Assembly: GCA_028821405.1 (NCBI GenBank)
Contig: JAPPGK010000008.1
Location: 1 to 40,014 of the forward strand
Reading direction: 5' to 3'
DNA from: Gammaproteobacteria bacterium
GTDB lineage: Bacteria; Pseudomonadota; Gammaproteobacteria; Pseudomonadales; Azotimanducaceae
Length of the DNA stretch: 40,014 nucleotides
The translations under genes and the position numbers were made by a program. Position 1 is the first letter of the stretch, and each line of letters begins with the position of its first letter. Of this stretch, positions 6,786 to 14,737 are shown in pieces. The notes beneath the pieces were generated by a model. The model made no database searches, was not told the DNA's origin, and saw nothing but the letters and a program-made list of their open reading frames with translations.

Positions 6786-9218
6786 CTACGGCGTGCCGCG
6801 GTATGCCATTCGGAAGGCGGGAACCGCGCCGGCGGCGGCAACGGCCAGGGCGCCGAGCATCAGTGGTCCCGCAATCGAGGCGAAGTCCACATGGAGGCTG
6901 ATCGACCAGCCGAATGCGGCGGGGTTGACGAAATCGCAGAGCAACCATGCGAGGGCGAGCCCGAGCGGGAGCGAGGCGAAGAGCGCCATGGCGCCGAGCG
7001 CGGCGGTCTGCGCCATCGCCAGGCGCCAGAGCTGCGCATGGCTGTGGCCGATTGCCGAGAGTAGCCGAAACTCCCGCCGCCGGCCCGCCTGAAGCGCCGT
7101 CAGGGCCGCGTAGAGTCCTATGGCGGCGACCACGAGGGCCAACACGGCGAGCGACCGGCTGACCACGAACGAACGGTCGAAGACGGCCATGGCGAGACTG
7201 CGGATCTCGTCGTGGTTCAGGACTCGCGAAGCGCCGTAGCGTTCGCCCAGTTTCGCCGCGAGGGTCCGTGTCGCGAGCGGCTCCGTCTTAACGGCTAGCC
7301 GGCGCCAATGGACGCCCGAGGCGTCGAGGTCGGCCAGGAAGGTCGTTGGCAGGATCACGCGGGAGGCGAACGCGCCGAAATCGCGGAACACGTGGGCGAC
7401 CTCCACGGGAAACGACCCACCCGCGCCGATCATTGTGATCGTATCTCCGGCTCGGATCCCGTAGAGGCGTGCGCCGACCTCGTTGAGCATGGCCCGGCCC
7501 TCGAGCGCGCCTTGGAAGCCGTAACGGGCGGTTTCCGTGGCGTCCAACTCCGCGAGGCGGACGTCGACGGGACCTTGGGCAACCCGGGCGGAGGCGATCC
7601 CGTAGCGGCGCGCATCGCGCACGCCGGCGAGATCGCGGATCGCGTCGAGTTCCGACGCAGCCACGTCGGCCTCCGTCTCGATGTAGATGCCGGGGGCAAG
7701 CCGGACATCGAGCATTTCGGTGAAGTCCCGGCGCAGGCTCTCGACCATGAGCCCCATGCCGATGGCGACGGCGGCGGCCACCGATAGGGCGCCGAGGGCC
7801 AAGCGGATCTCGCCGCTCTTTGCTGCCGCAGCGCGCAGGTTGGCACGCGTGGACAGGGATCGGCCAAGGCTGGCAAGGGGGGCGGCGGCCGTCCCGGCCA
7901 GGGGTACGGCGACGACGACCTGAACGGCACAGACGGCTGCAAGCGCCAGGAAGACCCAACCCAGCGTACCGTTGGCGAGCCCGACGACCGCGAGCGCCAA
8001 TGCCAAAAGGCCAACAACCGTCCGCAGCGATACGCTTGCCTTGAAACGGCCTTCGGCCAACGGGCCCAGGGTCGATGCCAGCACGGCGCACGCGAATGCC
8101 TTCCCGATGACCCAACCGGTGAGCGTGGGCCTGCCCGGATCTTCCCCCGCCGCCGGGGTTGTGTCCGTGGTTTCGGGCATGGCGGCCTGCAGCAAGGCAT
8201 CGGCGACATACGCACCGAGCCCGATTCCCACGATGGCGCCGGCGACACCGATGACGAAGCCCTCGGTACAGGCCATCGCGCGCAGGGCGGCACCGGGTGC
8301 GCCGATGGCCAGTAGCCGGGCCTGCTCGGTGCGCCGGCGGGCGGCGTTGGAGGCACTCGCCTGGAAGGCGATGAATGTCGCCATGAACAGACAGAGGACG
8401 GACAGCATGCCGAGATTGAAGAGGATCGCGTCCGCGAAACGACGGGATGGATTCCAGCGGCTTGCGGCCGTGACGTGGTAGCCCTCGATCCGCGGGTCGG
8501 TGTAACGGGGCAGGCTGGCCGCGATGCCGGGCAGGAGTTGGTCCAGCCAAGCGAGCAACCGGGTGCGCGGGTTCTCGACCACCAGCCAGACTCCGTCGAT
8601 CTGGCTGTCGCGGCCGAGCAGGCGTTGCGCGGTTGGAAGGTCGGCCAGGACGACTTGGGTCGCAGCTTCCAGAACGACCACGGGGACATCGCCGATCACG
8701 CCGCCGCCAAGGGCGATTGCCCGCGCCGTGTCAGGTGACACCATGACCGCGTCGTCGGTGAGGAAGCGGGCGAGGCGTTGCACAGTGCTTGGGTTGTTGG
8801 GCTCGAGTTCGGCGCCGAGGGGCGTCGATGCGGGGACGAGGCCGCCGGCCGCGACGGGATCGAAACCGATGATGCGTCGCGGCTGGCCGTCGATCTCGAC
8901 GTGCCCCTCGATCACGGGGAACATCGCGCGGACGGATCTGGCCCAACCGCCATCGTTGCCCGCCTGCCCCTCATCCGACGCTGCCGTGCGCCAACGGCGG
9001 CGCAGCTCGAAGTAGTCGGTCTCGACAAGGGCTTCGCGGGTGGCGATGTGGGTGTATCCGCCGATCGAAGGGTCGTCCAGGTTGGCACGGATCGACTGGC
9101 TCACCAGGTGGACGGCGACGATGGCGAGAACCGCCAGGACCACCCCGGCGAAGGACGCTGCCGGTCCCACTGGATGCCTCGCGGCAAAGCGCAGTTGGCT
9201 CTTGAGAAGGAGGATCAT
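6786..9218 (-). CDS. ABC transporter permease, double FtsX/MacB-like (YbbP type)
   Basis: This is an 810-residue membrane protein with the layout of YbbP-like permeases. It has one N-terminal transmembrane helix (AASFAGVVLAVLAIVAVHLV), a long periplasmic domain, a cluster of helices in the middle (ILFNLGMLSVLCLFMATFIAF onward), a second periplasmic domain and three C-terminal helices, the last containing GPLMLGALAVAAAGAVPAF. Such permeases act in extracting or moving envelope molecules rather than in classical uptake. The ATG at 9218 overlaps the ATPase stop as ATGA, which shows translational coupling. The reading frame continues upstream to 9467, but that part is an out-of-frame shadow of the ATPase gene. 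The AttH-like lipoprotein follows after 7 bp and is the likely envelope partner. Confidence 0.93.
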   Translation of the reverse strand: MILLLKSQLRFAARHPVGPAASFAGVVLAVLAIVAVHLVSQSIRANLDDPSIGGYTHIATREALVETDYFELRRRWRTAASDEGQAGNDGGWARSVRAMFPVIEGHVEIDGQPRRIIGFDPVAAGGLVPASTPLGAELEPNNPSTVQRLARFLTDDAVMVSPDTARAIALGGGVIGDVPVVVLEAATQVVLADLPTAQRLLGRDSQIDGVWLVVENPRTRLLAWLDQLLPGIAASLPRYTDPRIEGYHVTAASRWNPSRRFADAILFNLGMLSVLCLFMATFIAFQASASNAARRRTEQARLLAIGAPGAALRAMACTEGFVIGVAGAIVGIGLGAYVADALLQAAMPETTDTTPAAGEDPGRPTLTGWVIGKAFACAVLASTLGPLAEGRFKASVSLRTVVGLLALALAVVGLANGTLGWVFLALAAVCAVQVVVAVPLAGTAAAPLASLGRSLSTRANLRAAAAKSGEIRLALGALSVAAAVAIGMGLMVESLRRDFTEMLDVRLAPGIYIETEADVAASELDAIRDLAGVRDARRYGIASARVAQGPVDVRLAELDATETARYGFQGALEGRAMLNEVGARLYGIRAGDTITMIGAGGSFPVEVAHVFRDFGAFASRVILPTTFLADLDASGVHWRRLAVKTEPLATRTLAAKLGERYGASRVLNHDEIRSLAMAVFDRSFVVSRSLAVLALVVAAIGLYAALTALQAGRRREFRLLSAIGHSHAQLWRLAMAQTAALGAMALFASLPLGLALAWLLCDFVNPAAFGWSISLHVDFASIAGPLMLGALAVAAAGAVPAFRMAYRGTP

Positions 9219-9877
9219 TGGCCCAGCGCAATCACCTCGTCCGCCCGTTCGGCGATCCGTTTGTTGTGCGTCGCGACCACGAGGCCGCATGCGGCGTGTT
9301 CGGCCGCCCGCCACAGCAACTCGGTGACGGCATCGGCGTTGTCGGCGTCGAGATTGCCGGTCGGCTCGTCGGCGAGCAGGATCGCGGGGCCGTGGGCCAG
9401 TGCCCGGGCGATGGCGACCCGTTGCTGCTCGCCCCCCGAGAGCGTGTCGGGGAAGCGATCCGCGCAATCGCCGACGCCGAGCGTCGTGAGGCGCGCCAGG
9501 GCGCTCGTCCGATCACCAAGCCCGTTGAGCGCAAGGGGCAGGACCACGTTCTCGGCAACGGTCAGTGTCGGAACGAGGTTGAAGAACTGGAAGATGATGC
9601 CAAGGTGCCGTCGGCGGTAGCGGACGCGGTGCCGTTCGGGTGCGTTGGAAACCACGAACGCCTCGCCGTCGTTGCCGAGAAACCGAACGGTGCCTTCGTC
9701 CGGGACCAGGATGCCCGCCATCAGGTTGAGCAGCGTCGATTTTCCCGTGCCGCTCGGCCCCCACAGTGCGGTGGTGCGCCCGGTTCGGGCGGCGAACTCG
9801 ACGGCGCCCGGTACGCGGCGGACGCCGCGCCCGTCGTCGAAATGCTTGACCGCTCCCGCGACCTCAATCGCCGCCAA
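9215..9877 (-). CDS. ABC transporter ATPase, LolD/YbbA type
   Basis: This 220-residue ABC ATPase has all core motifs: Walker A GPSGTGKST (residues 40-48), a Q-loop at FQFFNLVPTLTVAEN (from 96), the signature LSGGEQQ (146-152), Walker B ILLADE (166-171) followed by PTGNLD, and a switch histidine in VVATHNKRIAERAD. This pattern is that of the LolD/MacB/YbbA subfamily, which powers FtsX-type permeases, and the partner permease overlaps its stop codon. The start is TTG at 9877, 14 bp inside the end of the preceding Nudix gene, with AGGGG about 10 bp upstream. The use of TTG with an overlap suggests its translation depends on the gene before it. Confidence 0.94.
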   Translation of the reverse strand: MAAIEVAGAVKHFDDGRGVRRVPGAVEFAARTGRTTALWGPSGTGKSTLLNLMAGILVPDEGTVRFLGNDGEAFVVSNAPERHRVRYRRRHLGIIFQFFNLVPTLTVAENVVLPLALNGLGDRTSALARLTTLGVGDCADRFPDTLSGGEQQRVAIARALAHGPAILLADEPTGNLDADNADAVTELLWRAAEHAACGLVVATHNKRIAERADEVIALGQ

Positions 9878-10646
9878 CGTGCTGCATCCCCTGTTGATGC
9901 AGGGCGTGGGTCACCTCGCCGAGGTGGCGTCCCGTGGCAACGGCACCGAGGAGGTCGTCGAGGGTTTCGAACCGGGAAACGGTCCGTAGGGTGGTGAGGG
10001 TCGGGTGGATCATCTGCCATCGGCCCGCGTCGAAACGGGCCAGCGCATCCGCGGCGCGGACCCAGGTGCCGGCAACCGTCTCGCCGCTGTGGCAGAACGG
10101 CTGTTGCCCCTCGGGCATGTGGGTAGCGAAGAAGCGCGTGTCGAAGCGTGCGGGCGCCGTGGCGGGGGTGATCCAGTGGCTGAAGTAGAGCACCCGGTCC
10201 GTGGCCAGCCGGAGTCTCTCGCGCTCGGCCAGGGCGGGCAGGCTATCGCGCCGCGCCGCGAGGGCGTTTCGGTAGCCGTCGAAGCGGGCGCGTTCCTCGT
10301 CGCCGGATGGCTCGAAGGGTTGGCCATCGCGGTAGGCCAGGAGAACGCCGCACTCCTCGAAGCACTCGCGGATGGCGGTTACCCAGTAGCGCAGGCCGCC
10401 GCTCGGCAGGCCAAGTTGCGCGGCTGCCTGCCGGTCGTCGAGTCCGTCGCAAAGGTGTGCGAGTCCGTCGTCCGCCGGGTCGACCTTGCCGCCTGGGAAG
10501 ACGTGCAGGTTGGGGAAGATGCCCCGTCCGGGGCGTTGGACCATGAACACCTCGACGCCGGCATCGCCCTGGCGCAGGAGAAGAATCGTCGCTGCCTTGC
10601 GGATGGGGACGGAATTCGTTGACGCCAATGGGTCGGCCGCGGCCAT
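9864..10646 (-). CDS. Nudix hydrolase, NUDT19/NUDT7-like
   Basis: This 260-residue Nudix family protein has a split Nudix box: FPGGKVDPADD in the first part and AIRECFEECGVLLA after an insertion of roughly 30 residues. The insertion is typical of the NUDT19-like group, some members of which cleave CoA esters; the substrate here is not shown. The C-terminal half (RVLYFSHWITPATAPARFDTRFF) is also characteristic of that group. The ATG at 10646 is preferred over the TTG at 10658. It heads the minus-strand operon, is divergent from the yejA-like gene across about 60 bp, and overlaps the ABC ATPase start by 14 bp. Confidence 0.88.
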   Translation of the reverse strand: MAAADPLASTNSVPIRKAATILLLRQGDAGVEVFMVQRPGRGIFPNLHVFPGGKVDPADDGLAHLCDGLDDRQAAAQLGLPSGGLRYWVTAIRECFEECGVLLAYRDGQPFEPSGDEERARFDGYRNALAARRDSLPALAERERLRLATDRVLYFSHWITPATAPARFDTRFFATHMPEGQQPFCHSGETVAGTWVRAADALARFDAGRWQMIHPTLTTLRTVSRFETLDDLLGAVATGRHLGEVTHALHQQGMQHVGGD

Positions 10647-10708
10647 GAAGGTCGGCAATCATATCAGCGGAGTCCGTGGTTTCGTCCCGATCTGATAGGC
10701 TCTCGGCC

Positions 10709-12589
10709 ATGGCGAAGCGATTCTTCATGGCGCTCGGTTTGGCGGTGCTGCCGTGGTCTCCTGCCGCATGGGGGGAGGAGGCACCGTGCAAGGACCCGGA
10801 GTACAAGCACGGCATCTCCTACCTGCTGCCTCTGAAGTACGACGAGCATTTCACGCATTTCGACTGGGCCAATCCGGATGCGCCCAAGGCCGGCTCGATG
10901 CGCCTGCCGTCCCTCGGCACGTTCGACAGCTACAACAACATCCTCGAGAAGGGGCGCATGGCGGCCGGCTACGACCGGAGCGGGGGGCTGGTCTACGACA
11001 AGCTCATGGAGGGCGCGGCGGACGAGCCGGTCAGCAACTACGGCCGCCTGGCGGAAGGCGTCGCCAAGGGGCCGAACCTCGATTGGATCGCGTTCAAGTT
11101 GCGCGACACCGCGCGGTGGCACGACGGCGTCCCGATCACCGTCGACGACGTCGTGTACAGCTTCGAGATGTTCCTCGAACACGGTTCCGTGGCGTTGCGC
11201 ACGTCGCTGGCCGACCTAGAGCGGGTATTCGCGTTCGGGGAGCGGGAAGTCTGCTTCGTGCGCAACACCGAGATGGAGGTCAACCCGGCGCTGCCGTTCG
11301 CCATCGGCGGGCAGGCGATCCTCCCGAAGCACTATTGGGAGGTGCGCGACATCACCAAGACCACGGTGGAACCGCCGCTCGGCAGCGGCCCGTACCGGCT
11401 CAAGCGGGCCGAGACCGGACGGCTTCTGGAGTTCGAACTGGACGAGGAGTACTGGGGCCGGGACCTACCCGTCAACAAGGGCCGGTACAACTTCAAGATC
11501 GTCAAGTTCGACTACTTCAAGGACGACGGCGTGATGCTGGAGGCCCACAAGGGCGACGTGTTCGACATACGGGAGGAGGGCGTTTCCAAGAACTGGGCGA
11601 CCCAATACGACTTTCCGGCGGTACGCGCGGGCCTCTTCAAGCGCGACCTGCGCAAGCTGACCCGTGTTGAGGGGCTTTGGTGGCCGATCTTCTGGAATAC
11701 CGAGAAACCGCCCCTGAACGACGTTCGCGTACGCGAAGCCCTGTGGCTGCTCTACGACTTCGGTTGGACCAACCGGGTCCTGTTCTACAACTTCTACTTG
11801 AAGGGCGTGAGTCTCTTTCAGAACTCGCCGATGGCCCACACGGGGCTGCCCAACGCCAGGGAACTCGCACTTCTCGAACCGTGGCGGGACCAGGTACCCC
11901 CCCGGGTATTCACGGAGGAGTTCAAACATCCGCCGAGTACCGGTTACGGCCTGCGCCGGGATCGCATCAAGCGTTCGCTCGCGCTGTTCCGGGAAGCTGG
12001 CTGGGAGATGCACCGCGGCGTTATGCGCAACATCGAGACGGGCGAGCCGCTGGCGCTGAACTTCATCGGCGTCTCCTACTATTCCATCCGCCAGAACCTG
12101 TCGCTGGTCGACAACCTCGCCCGCGTGGGCATCAAGACGACGGGACGCTCACCCGAGGTGTCGCAATGGCTCTACCGCAGCCGGACCGGCAAGTTCGACG
12201 GCAACTCCAACCGGTGGGGCCCCGGACACATGCCTGGATTGGCCCTGCGCAACTGGTTCGGTAGCGAGGCCGCAGGCCAGGACTACGGACAGAACTGGGC
12301 GCGCATCCGAAACCCCGTCCTCGACGCCCTCATCGAAGCGATCATCGCCGCCGATACCGCCGCGGATCTCTACGCCGCGACCCGCGCCTTCGATCGCGTC
12401 TTCCTGTGGAACTTCTACGCCGTGCCGCTCGGCTCGCAGCCGGGCTTTCGCCTGGTGCACTGGGACAAGTTCGGCGAAGTGCGCCGCGACGACTTGAACC
12501 GCGTTCCCTTCGTCGACGCCTGGTGGTGGGACGAGGAGAAGGCGCGGCGCGTCCAAGAACGCATGGCCGAACTCGGCGAAGGCGAATAG
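10709..12589 (+). CDS. YejA-type extracellular solute-binding protein (family 5)
   Basis: This 626-residue protein has a cleavable signal peptide (MAKRFFMALGLAVLPWSPAAWG) and the body of a family 5 oligopeptide-binding protein. Family blocks include FTHFDWANPDAPKAGSMRL, the LAEGVAKGPNL and TARWHDGVPITVDDVVYSFEMF region, GSGPYRLKR and PLNDVRVREALWLLYDFGW. The FDWANPDAPKGG-like start and the overall length point to the YejA subgroup, which in E. coli delivers peptides to YejBEF. The start is the ATG at 10709, which places the hydrophobic segment at the N-terminus; the open frame begins earlier at 10676. No permease or ATPase gene follows, so it is an orphan binding protein in this window and must use a transporter encoded elsewhere. 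Confidence 0.92.
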   Translation: MAKRFFMALGLAVLPWSPAAWGEEAPCKDPEYKHGISYLLPLKYDEHFTHFDWANPDAPKAGSMRLPSLGTFDSYNNILEKGRMAAGYDRSGGLVYDKLMEGAADEPVSNYGRLAEGVAKGPNLDWIAFKLRDTARWHDGVPITVDDVVYSFEMFLEHGSVALRTSLADLERVFAFGEREVCFVRNTEMEVNPALPFAIGGQAILPKHYWEVRDITKTTVEPPLGSGPYRLKRAETGRLLEFELDEEYWGRDLPVNKGRYNFKIVKFDYFKDDGVMLEAHKGDVFDIREEGVSKNWATQYDFPAVRAGLFKRDLRKLTRVEGLWWPIFWNTEKPPLNDVRVREALWLLYDFGWTNRVLFYNFYLKGVSLFQNSPMAHTGLPNARELALLEPWRDQVPPRVFTEEFKHPPSTGYGLRRDRIKRSLALFREAGWEMHRGVMRNIETGEPLALNFIGVSYYSIRQNLSLVDNLARVGIKTTGRSPEVSQWLYRSRTGKFDGNSNRWGPGHMPGLALRNWFGSEAAGQDYGQNWARIRNPVLDALIEAIIAADTAADLYAATRAFDRVFLWNFYAVPLGSQPGFRLVHWDKFGEVRRDDLNRVPFVDAWWWDEEKARRVQERMAELGEGE

Positions 12590-12623
12590 TCCCCTCGTAT
12601 CGGTTCCACGCAAGGAACAGCTG

Positions 12624-12742
12624 GTAGGGGCGACCCTTGCGGTCGGTCAGGAATCGTGACGCGGCGGCGTTGGCTCCGGCGGCGGATGCCGGACGGGACA
12701 AGCCCCTCCCCTACGAACCCTTCCACGAGCTTGCCAGTGTTC
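12624..12742 (+). repeat. Composite intergenic repeat, copy B (MITE- or BIME-like)
   Basis: The element opens with GTAGGGGCGACCC TTGCGGTCGG (12624 on), then has unrelated sequence, then GGGACAAGCCCC TCCCCTACG (12695-12714), then GAGCTTGCCAGTGTTCC (12726-12742). GTAGGGG at the left and CCCCTAC at 12708-12714 are perfect 7-bp inverted ends. Copy C near lpxC has the same three blocks in the same order. It lies between the yejA-like gene and the mraZ promoter. No coding capacity is seen. Confidence 0.7.
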
Positions 12743-12768
12743 CCTCGTCCAAACGAGTCAAATAGTTG

Positions 12769-12797
12769 TTGACGTATCCGTTCACGGGGCGTAACTT
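12769..12797 (+). promoter_or_regulatory. Probable promoter of the dcw cluster (Pmra)
   Basis: TTGACG at 12769-12774 matches the sigma-70 -35 box in five of six positions. A 17-bp spacer leads to TAACTT at 12792-12797, a weaker -10 match. It is the only good promoter-like pair upstream of mraZ, and the MraZ-box repeats start 4 bp downstream, as in known mra promoters. Confidence 0.65.
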
Positions 12798-12800
12798 CGC

Positions 12801-12834
12801 GGGGAAGTTGTGGGAAATTGTGGGAGATTGTGAG
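12801..12834 (+). promoter_or_regulatory. MraZ operator: 10-bp-spaced TGGG direct repeats
   Basis: GGGG, TGGG, TGGG and TGAG occur at 12801, 12811, 12821 and 12831, exactly one helical turn apart. Each of the first three is followed by an A-G-rich hexamer ending in TTG. Characterised MraZ proteins bind GTGGG-type direct repeats with about this spacing upstream of their own gene. The repeats sit just after the -10 box, so binding should repress transcription of the cluster, including mraZ itself. Confidence 0.75.
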
Positions 12835-12927
12835 TAGATCGGGTTAGGTTGAACATGGAAGTGGTTATGGTCAGGGACGACCACCCACAACTTGATCGAA
12901 GGCCGACGCTCCGCTCGAGAGGCGCCC

Positions 12928-13383
12928 ATGTTTCGGGGGATATCGAAGGCAAGCTTGGACGACCGTGGTCGGTTCGCCATGCCGGCTCGCTTTCGCGATG
13001 GTTTGAGGGCGCGTTCCGACAGCAAGCTGGTGATTACGATCGACCGTCAGGACAAGTGCCTGCTGCTGTATCCCGACAACGAGTGGCTCGCCGTCGAGAA
13101 GCGGCTCGAACGCCTGTCCAATCTCAACTCCGCCGTGCGTCAGCTTCAGCGCATGCTCATGGGTTTCGCGATCGACGTGGAGCTGGACGGCAACGGTCGC
13201 GTGCTGATTCCCCCGATATTGCGCGACTACGCCGGGATCGACAAGGCGGTGATGGTTATGGGCCAGTCGAACAAGCTCGAGCTGTGGAGCGAAGACGTCC
13301 TTCAGGCACAGCTTGTCGAATGGGCCGGCGAGGGCAACCGGGCTCTCGACGACCTCGAAGAACTGGATGGGATTCAACTCTAG
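12928..13383 (+). CDS. mraZ: MraZ, transcriptional regulator of the dcw cluster
   Basis: This 151-residue protein has two AbrB-like swapped-hairpin repeats. The first is FRGISKASLDDRGRFAMPARFRDGL near the N-terminus; the second is VELDGNGRVLIPPILRDYAGI around residue 95. The family forms ring oligomers that bind repeats upstream of mraZ and control the cell-division cluster. The start is the ATG at 12928 with GAGAGG 6 bp upstream; the frame opens earlier at 12892 but those residues lie outside the family. It is first in the dcw cluster and is followed by rsmH after 77 bp. Confidence 0.95.
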   Translation: MFRGISKASLDDRGRFAMPARFRDGLRARSDSKLVITIDRQDKCLLLYPDNEWLAVEKRLERLSNLNSAVRQLQRMLMGFAIDVELDGNGRVLIPPILRDYAGIDKAVMVMGQSNKLELWSEDVLQAQLVEWAGEGNRALDDLEELDGIQL

Positions 13384-13460
13384 CGAGTTCGCCTGACAGC
13401 CATACGTCATTGCTCGGCTGGAGTGGCAACGTTGGACGCGGTCATCAAGGACGGGAGTCC

Positions 13461-14459
13461 ATGGTTCGAGACAGCGAATCGGTGCATGCACCGGTGATGC
13501 TTGAGGAAATGGTGGAAGCAATTGCCGTAGACCGCGATGGACTGTACGTGGATGCGACTTTCGGACGTGGCGGTCATTCGCGCCGGCTTCTTGCACACCT
13601 TTCGTCGCGTGGTCGCCTGTTGGCCATCGACCGGGACGCGGAGGCGTTCGCTAGCGCTTGCCGACTCGCCGGCGTGGACACTCGGGTCCAAGTCCGCCAT
13701 GGCAGGTTTGGCGCGTTGAGGGACTACCTCGGCGAGCGCGAGGCGGGCGGGCTCGGTGCGCAGTCCGGCGTCATGTTCGACATCGGGATGTCCTCGCCCC
13801 AAGTCGACGAATCCGAAAGGGGTTTCAGCTTCTCGGTGCCCGGCCCCCTCGACATGCGCATGGACCAGCGTGACGAGTTGACCGCGGCGGCTTGGCTAAA
13901 CGATGCCGAAACGGAAGATCTCGCGGCCGTCATCGGTCGTTACGGCGAAGAGCGGCATGCCCGGCGTATTGCCAGGGCGATTGTCGGTGCCCGGCCGCTT
14001 GCAACCACGACCGAACTCGCCGAGGTGGTTACCCGCGCGGTTCCGGGATCGCGGTTCCCGACGTCGTCCTGCGCCCGCGTCTTCCAGGCGGTGCGCATCC
14101 ACGTAAACGACGAGTTGGGCGAACTCGATCGCGGCCTGGATGCGGGGTTCGACGCGTTGAAGACGGGTGGTCGCATGGCGGTCATCACCTTCCACGGGGT
14201 TGAGCATCGGCTCGTGCGCCGACGGTTTCGGCGGTGGGTTGAAGGCCCCGAACTGCCCCGGCGCCTGCCGATTCGGGGTGAAGCGGAACCCTTGGCGCGG
14301 CGCCTCGATTCGGTCGGTAGGGGGCTTCGTCCCTCGGCGAGGGAGGTCGGCAGAAACCCACGCGCCCGAAGCGCGCTTCTGCAGGCGGTCGAGAAGGTTC
14401 GGTCGTTGGACGACGCTGGGACCACCACTGCCCGCGAAGCCACGGGCGCCGCCCCATGA
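13461..14459 (+). CDS. rsmH: 16S rRNA m4C1402 methyltransferase RsmH (MraW)
   Basis: RsmH N4-methylates cytidine 1402 of 16S rRNA with SAM. The protein has 332 residues from the ATG at 13461. Visible are HAPVMLEEMVEAI at the N-terminus, the SAM loop DATFGRGGHSRRLL, AIDRDAEAF, DIGMSSPQVDESERGFSF, GPLDMRMDQ and RVFQAVRIHVNDEL. The usually conserved ISFHSLEDR segment reads ITFHGVEHR here (Phe244 to Arg250), an unusual variation near the active site. The open frame reaches back to 12849 through mraZ in another frame, but the conserved region begins only at 13461. The stop overlaps ftsL as ATGA. Confidence 0.95.
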   Translation: MVRDSESVHAPVMLEEMVEAIAVDRDGLYVDATFGRGGHSRRLLAHLSSRGRLLAIDRDAEAFASACRLAGVDTRVQVRHGRFGALRDYLGEREAGGLGAQSGVMFDIGMSSPQVDESERGFSFSVPGPLDMRMDQRDELTAAAWLNDAETEDLAAVIGRYGEERHARRIARAIVGARPLATTTELAEVVTRAVPGSRFPTSSCARVFQAVRIHVNDELGELDRGLDAGFDALKTGGRMAVITFHGVEHRLVRRRFRRWVEGPELPRRLPIRGEAEPLARRLDSVGRGLRPSAREVGRNPRARSALLQAVEKVRSLDDAGTTTAREATGAAP

Positions 14460-14737
14460 AACGTCCCACGCGAAGTGGCTTCTGGATGCTGCTCGGCATC
14501 GCCACATGGGTAGGGATCGCCGTCACCGGCATTCAGACCGCTCGCCAATCGGGGGAGATGCGCGAGCTGTTCCAGCGGTTGTCGACGAACCAGGAGATCC
14601 AGGATCGTCTGCTCGCCGAGTCCCGCTTGCTGCTGCTCGAGAAAGCCACGTTGGCGAGCTACCTGAACGTCGAGAGCGTCGCCACCGAGGAGTTGGCGAT
14701 GGGGTTCCCAGAGCAGGTTCTGCGGGTGGAACGATGA
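14456..14737 (+). CDS. ftsL: Cell division protein FtsL
   Basis: This 93-residue single-pass membrane protein has a short cytoplasmic tail (MKRPTRSG), one transmembrane helix (FWMLLGIATWVGIAVTG, about residues 9-26) and a periplasmic coiled-coil with leucine-rich heptads (MRELFQRLSTNQEIQDRLLAE, then LLLLEKATLASYL). FtsL joins FtsQ and FtsB and activates FtsWI for septal peptidoglycan synthesis. Sequence conservation is weak in this family, so position between rsmH and ftsI carries much of the assignment. Both junctions are 4-bp ATGA overlaps. Confidence 0.9.
   Translation: MKRPTRSGFWMLLGIATWVGIAVTGIQTARQSGEMRELFQRLSTNQEIQDRLLAESRLLLLEKATLASYLNVESVATEELAMGFPEQVLRVER

Noticed and set aside
12849-13460. 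In-frame extension of rsmH through mraZ
   Set aside because: The extension is the shadow of mraZ in another frame; RsmH homology begins at the ATG at 13461.
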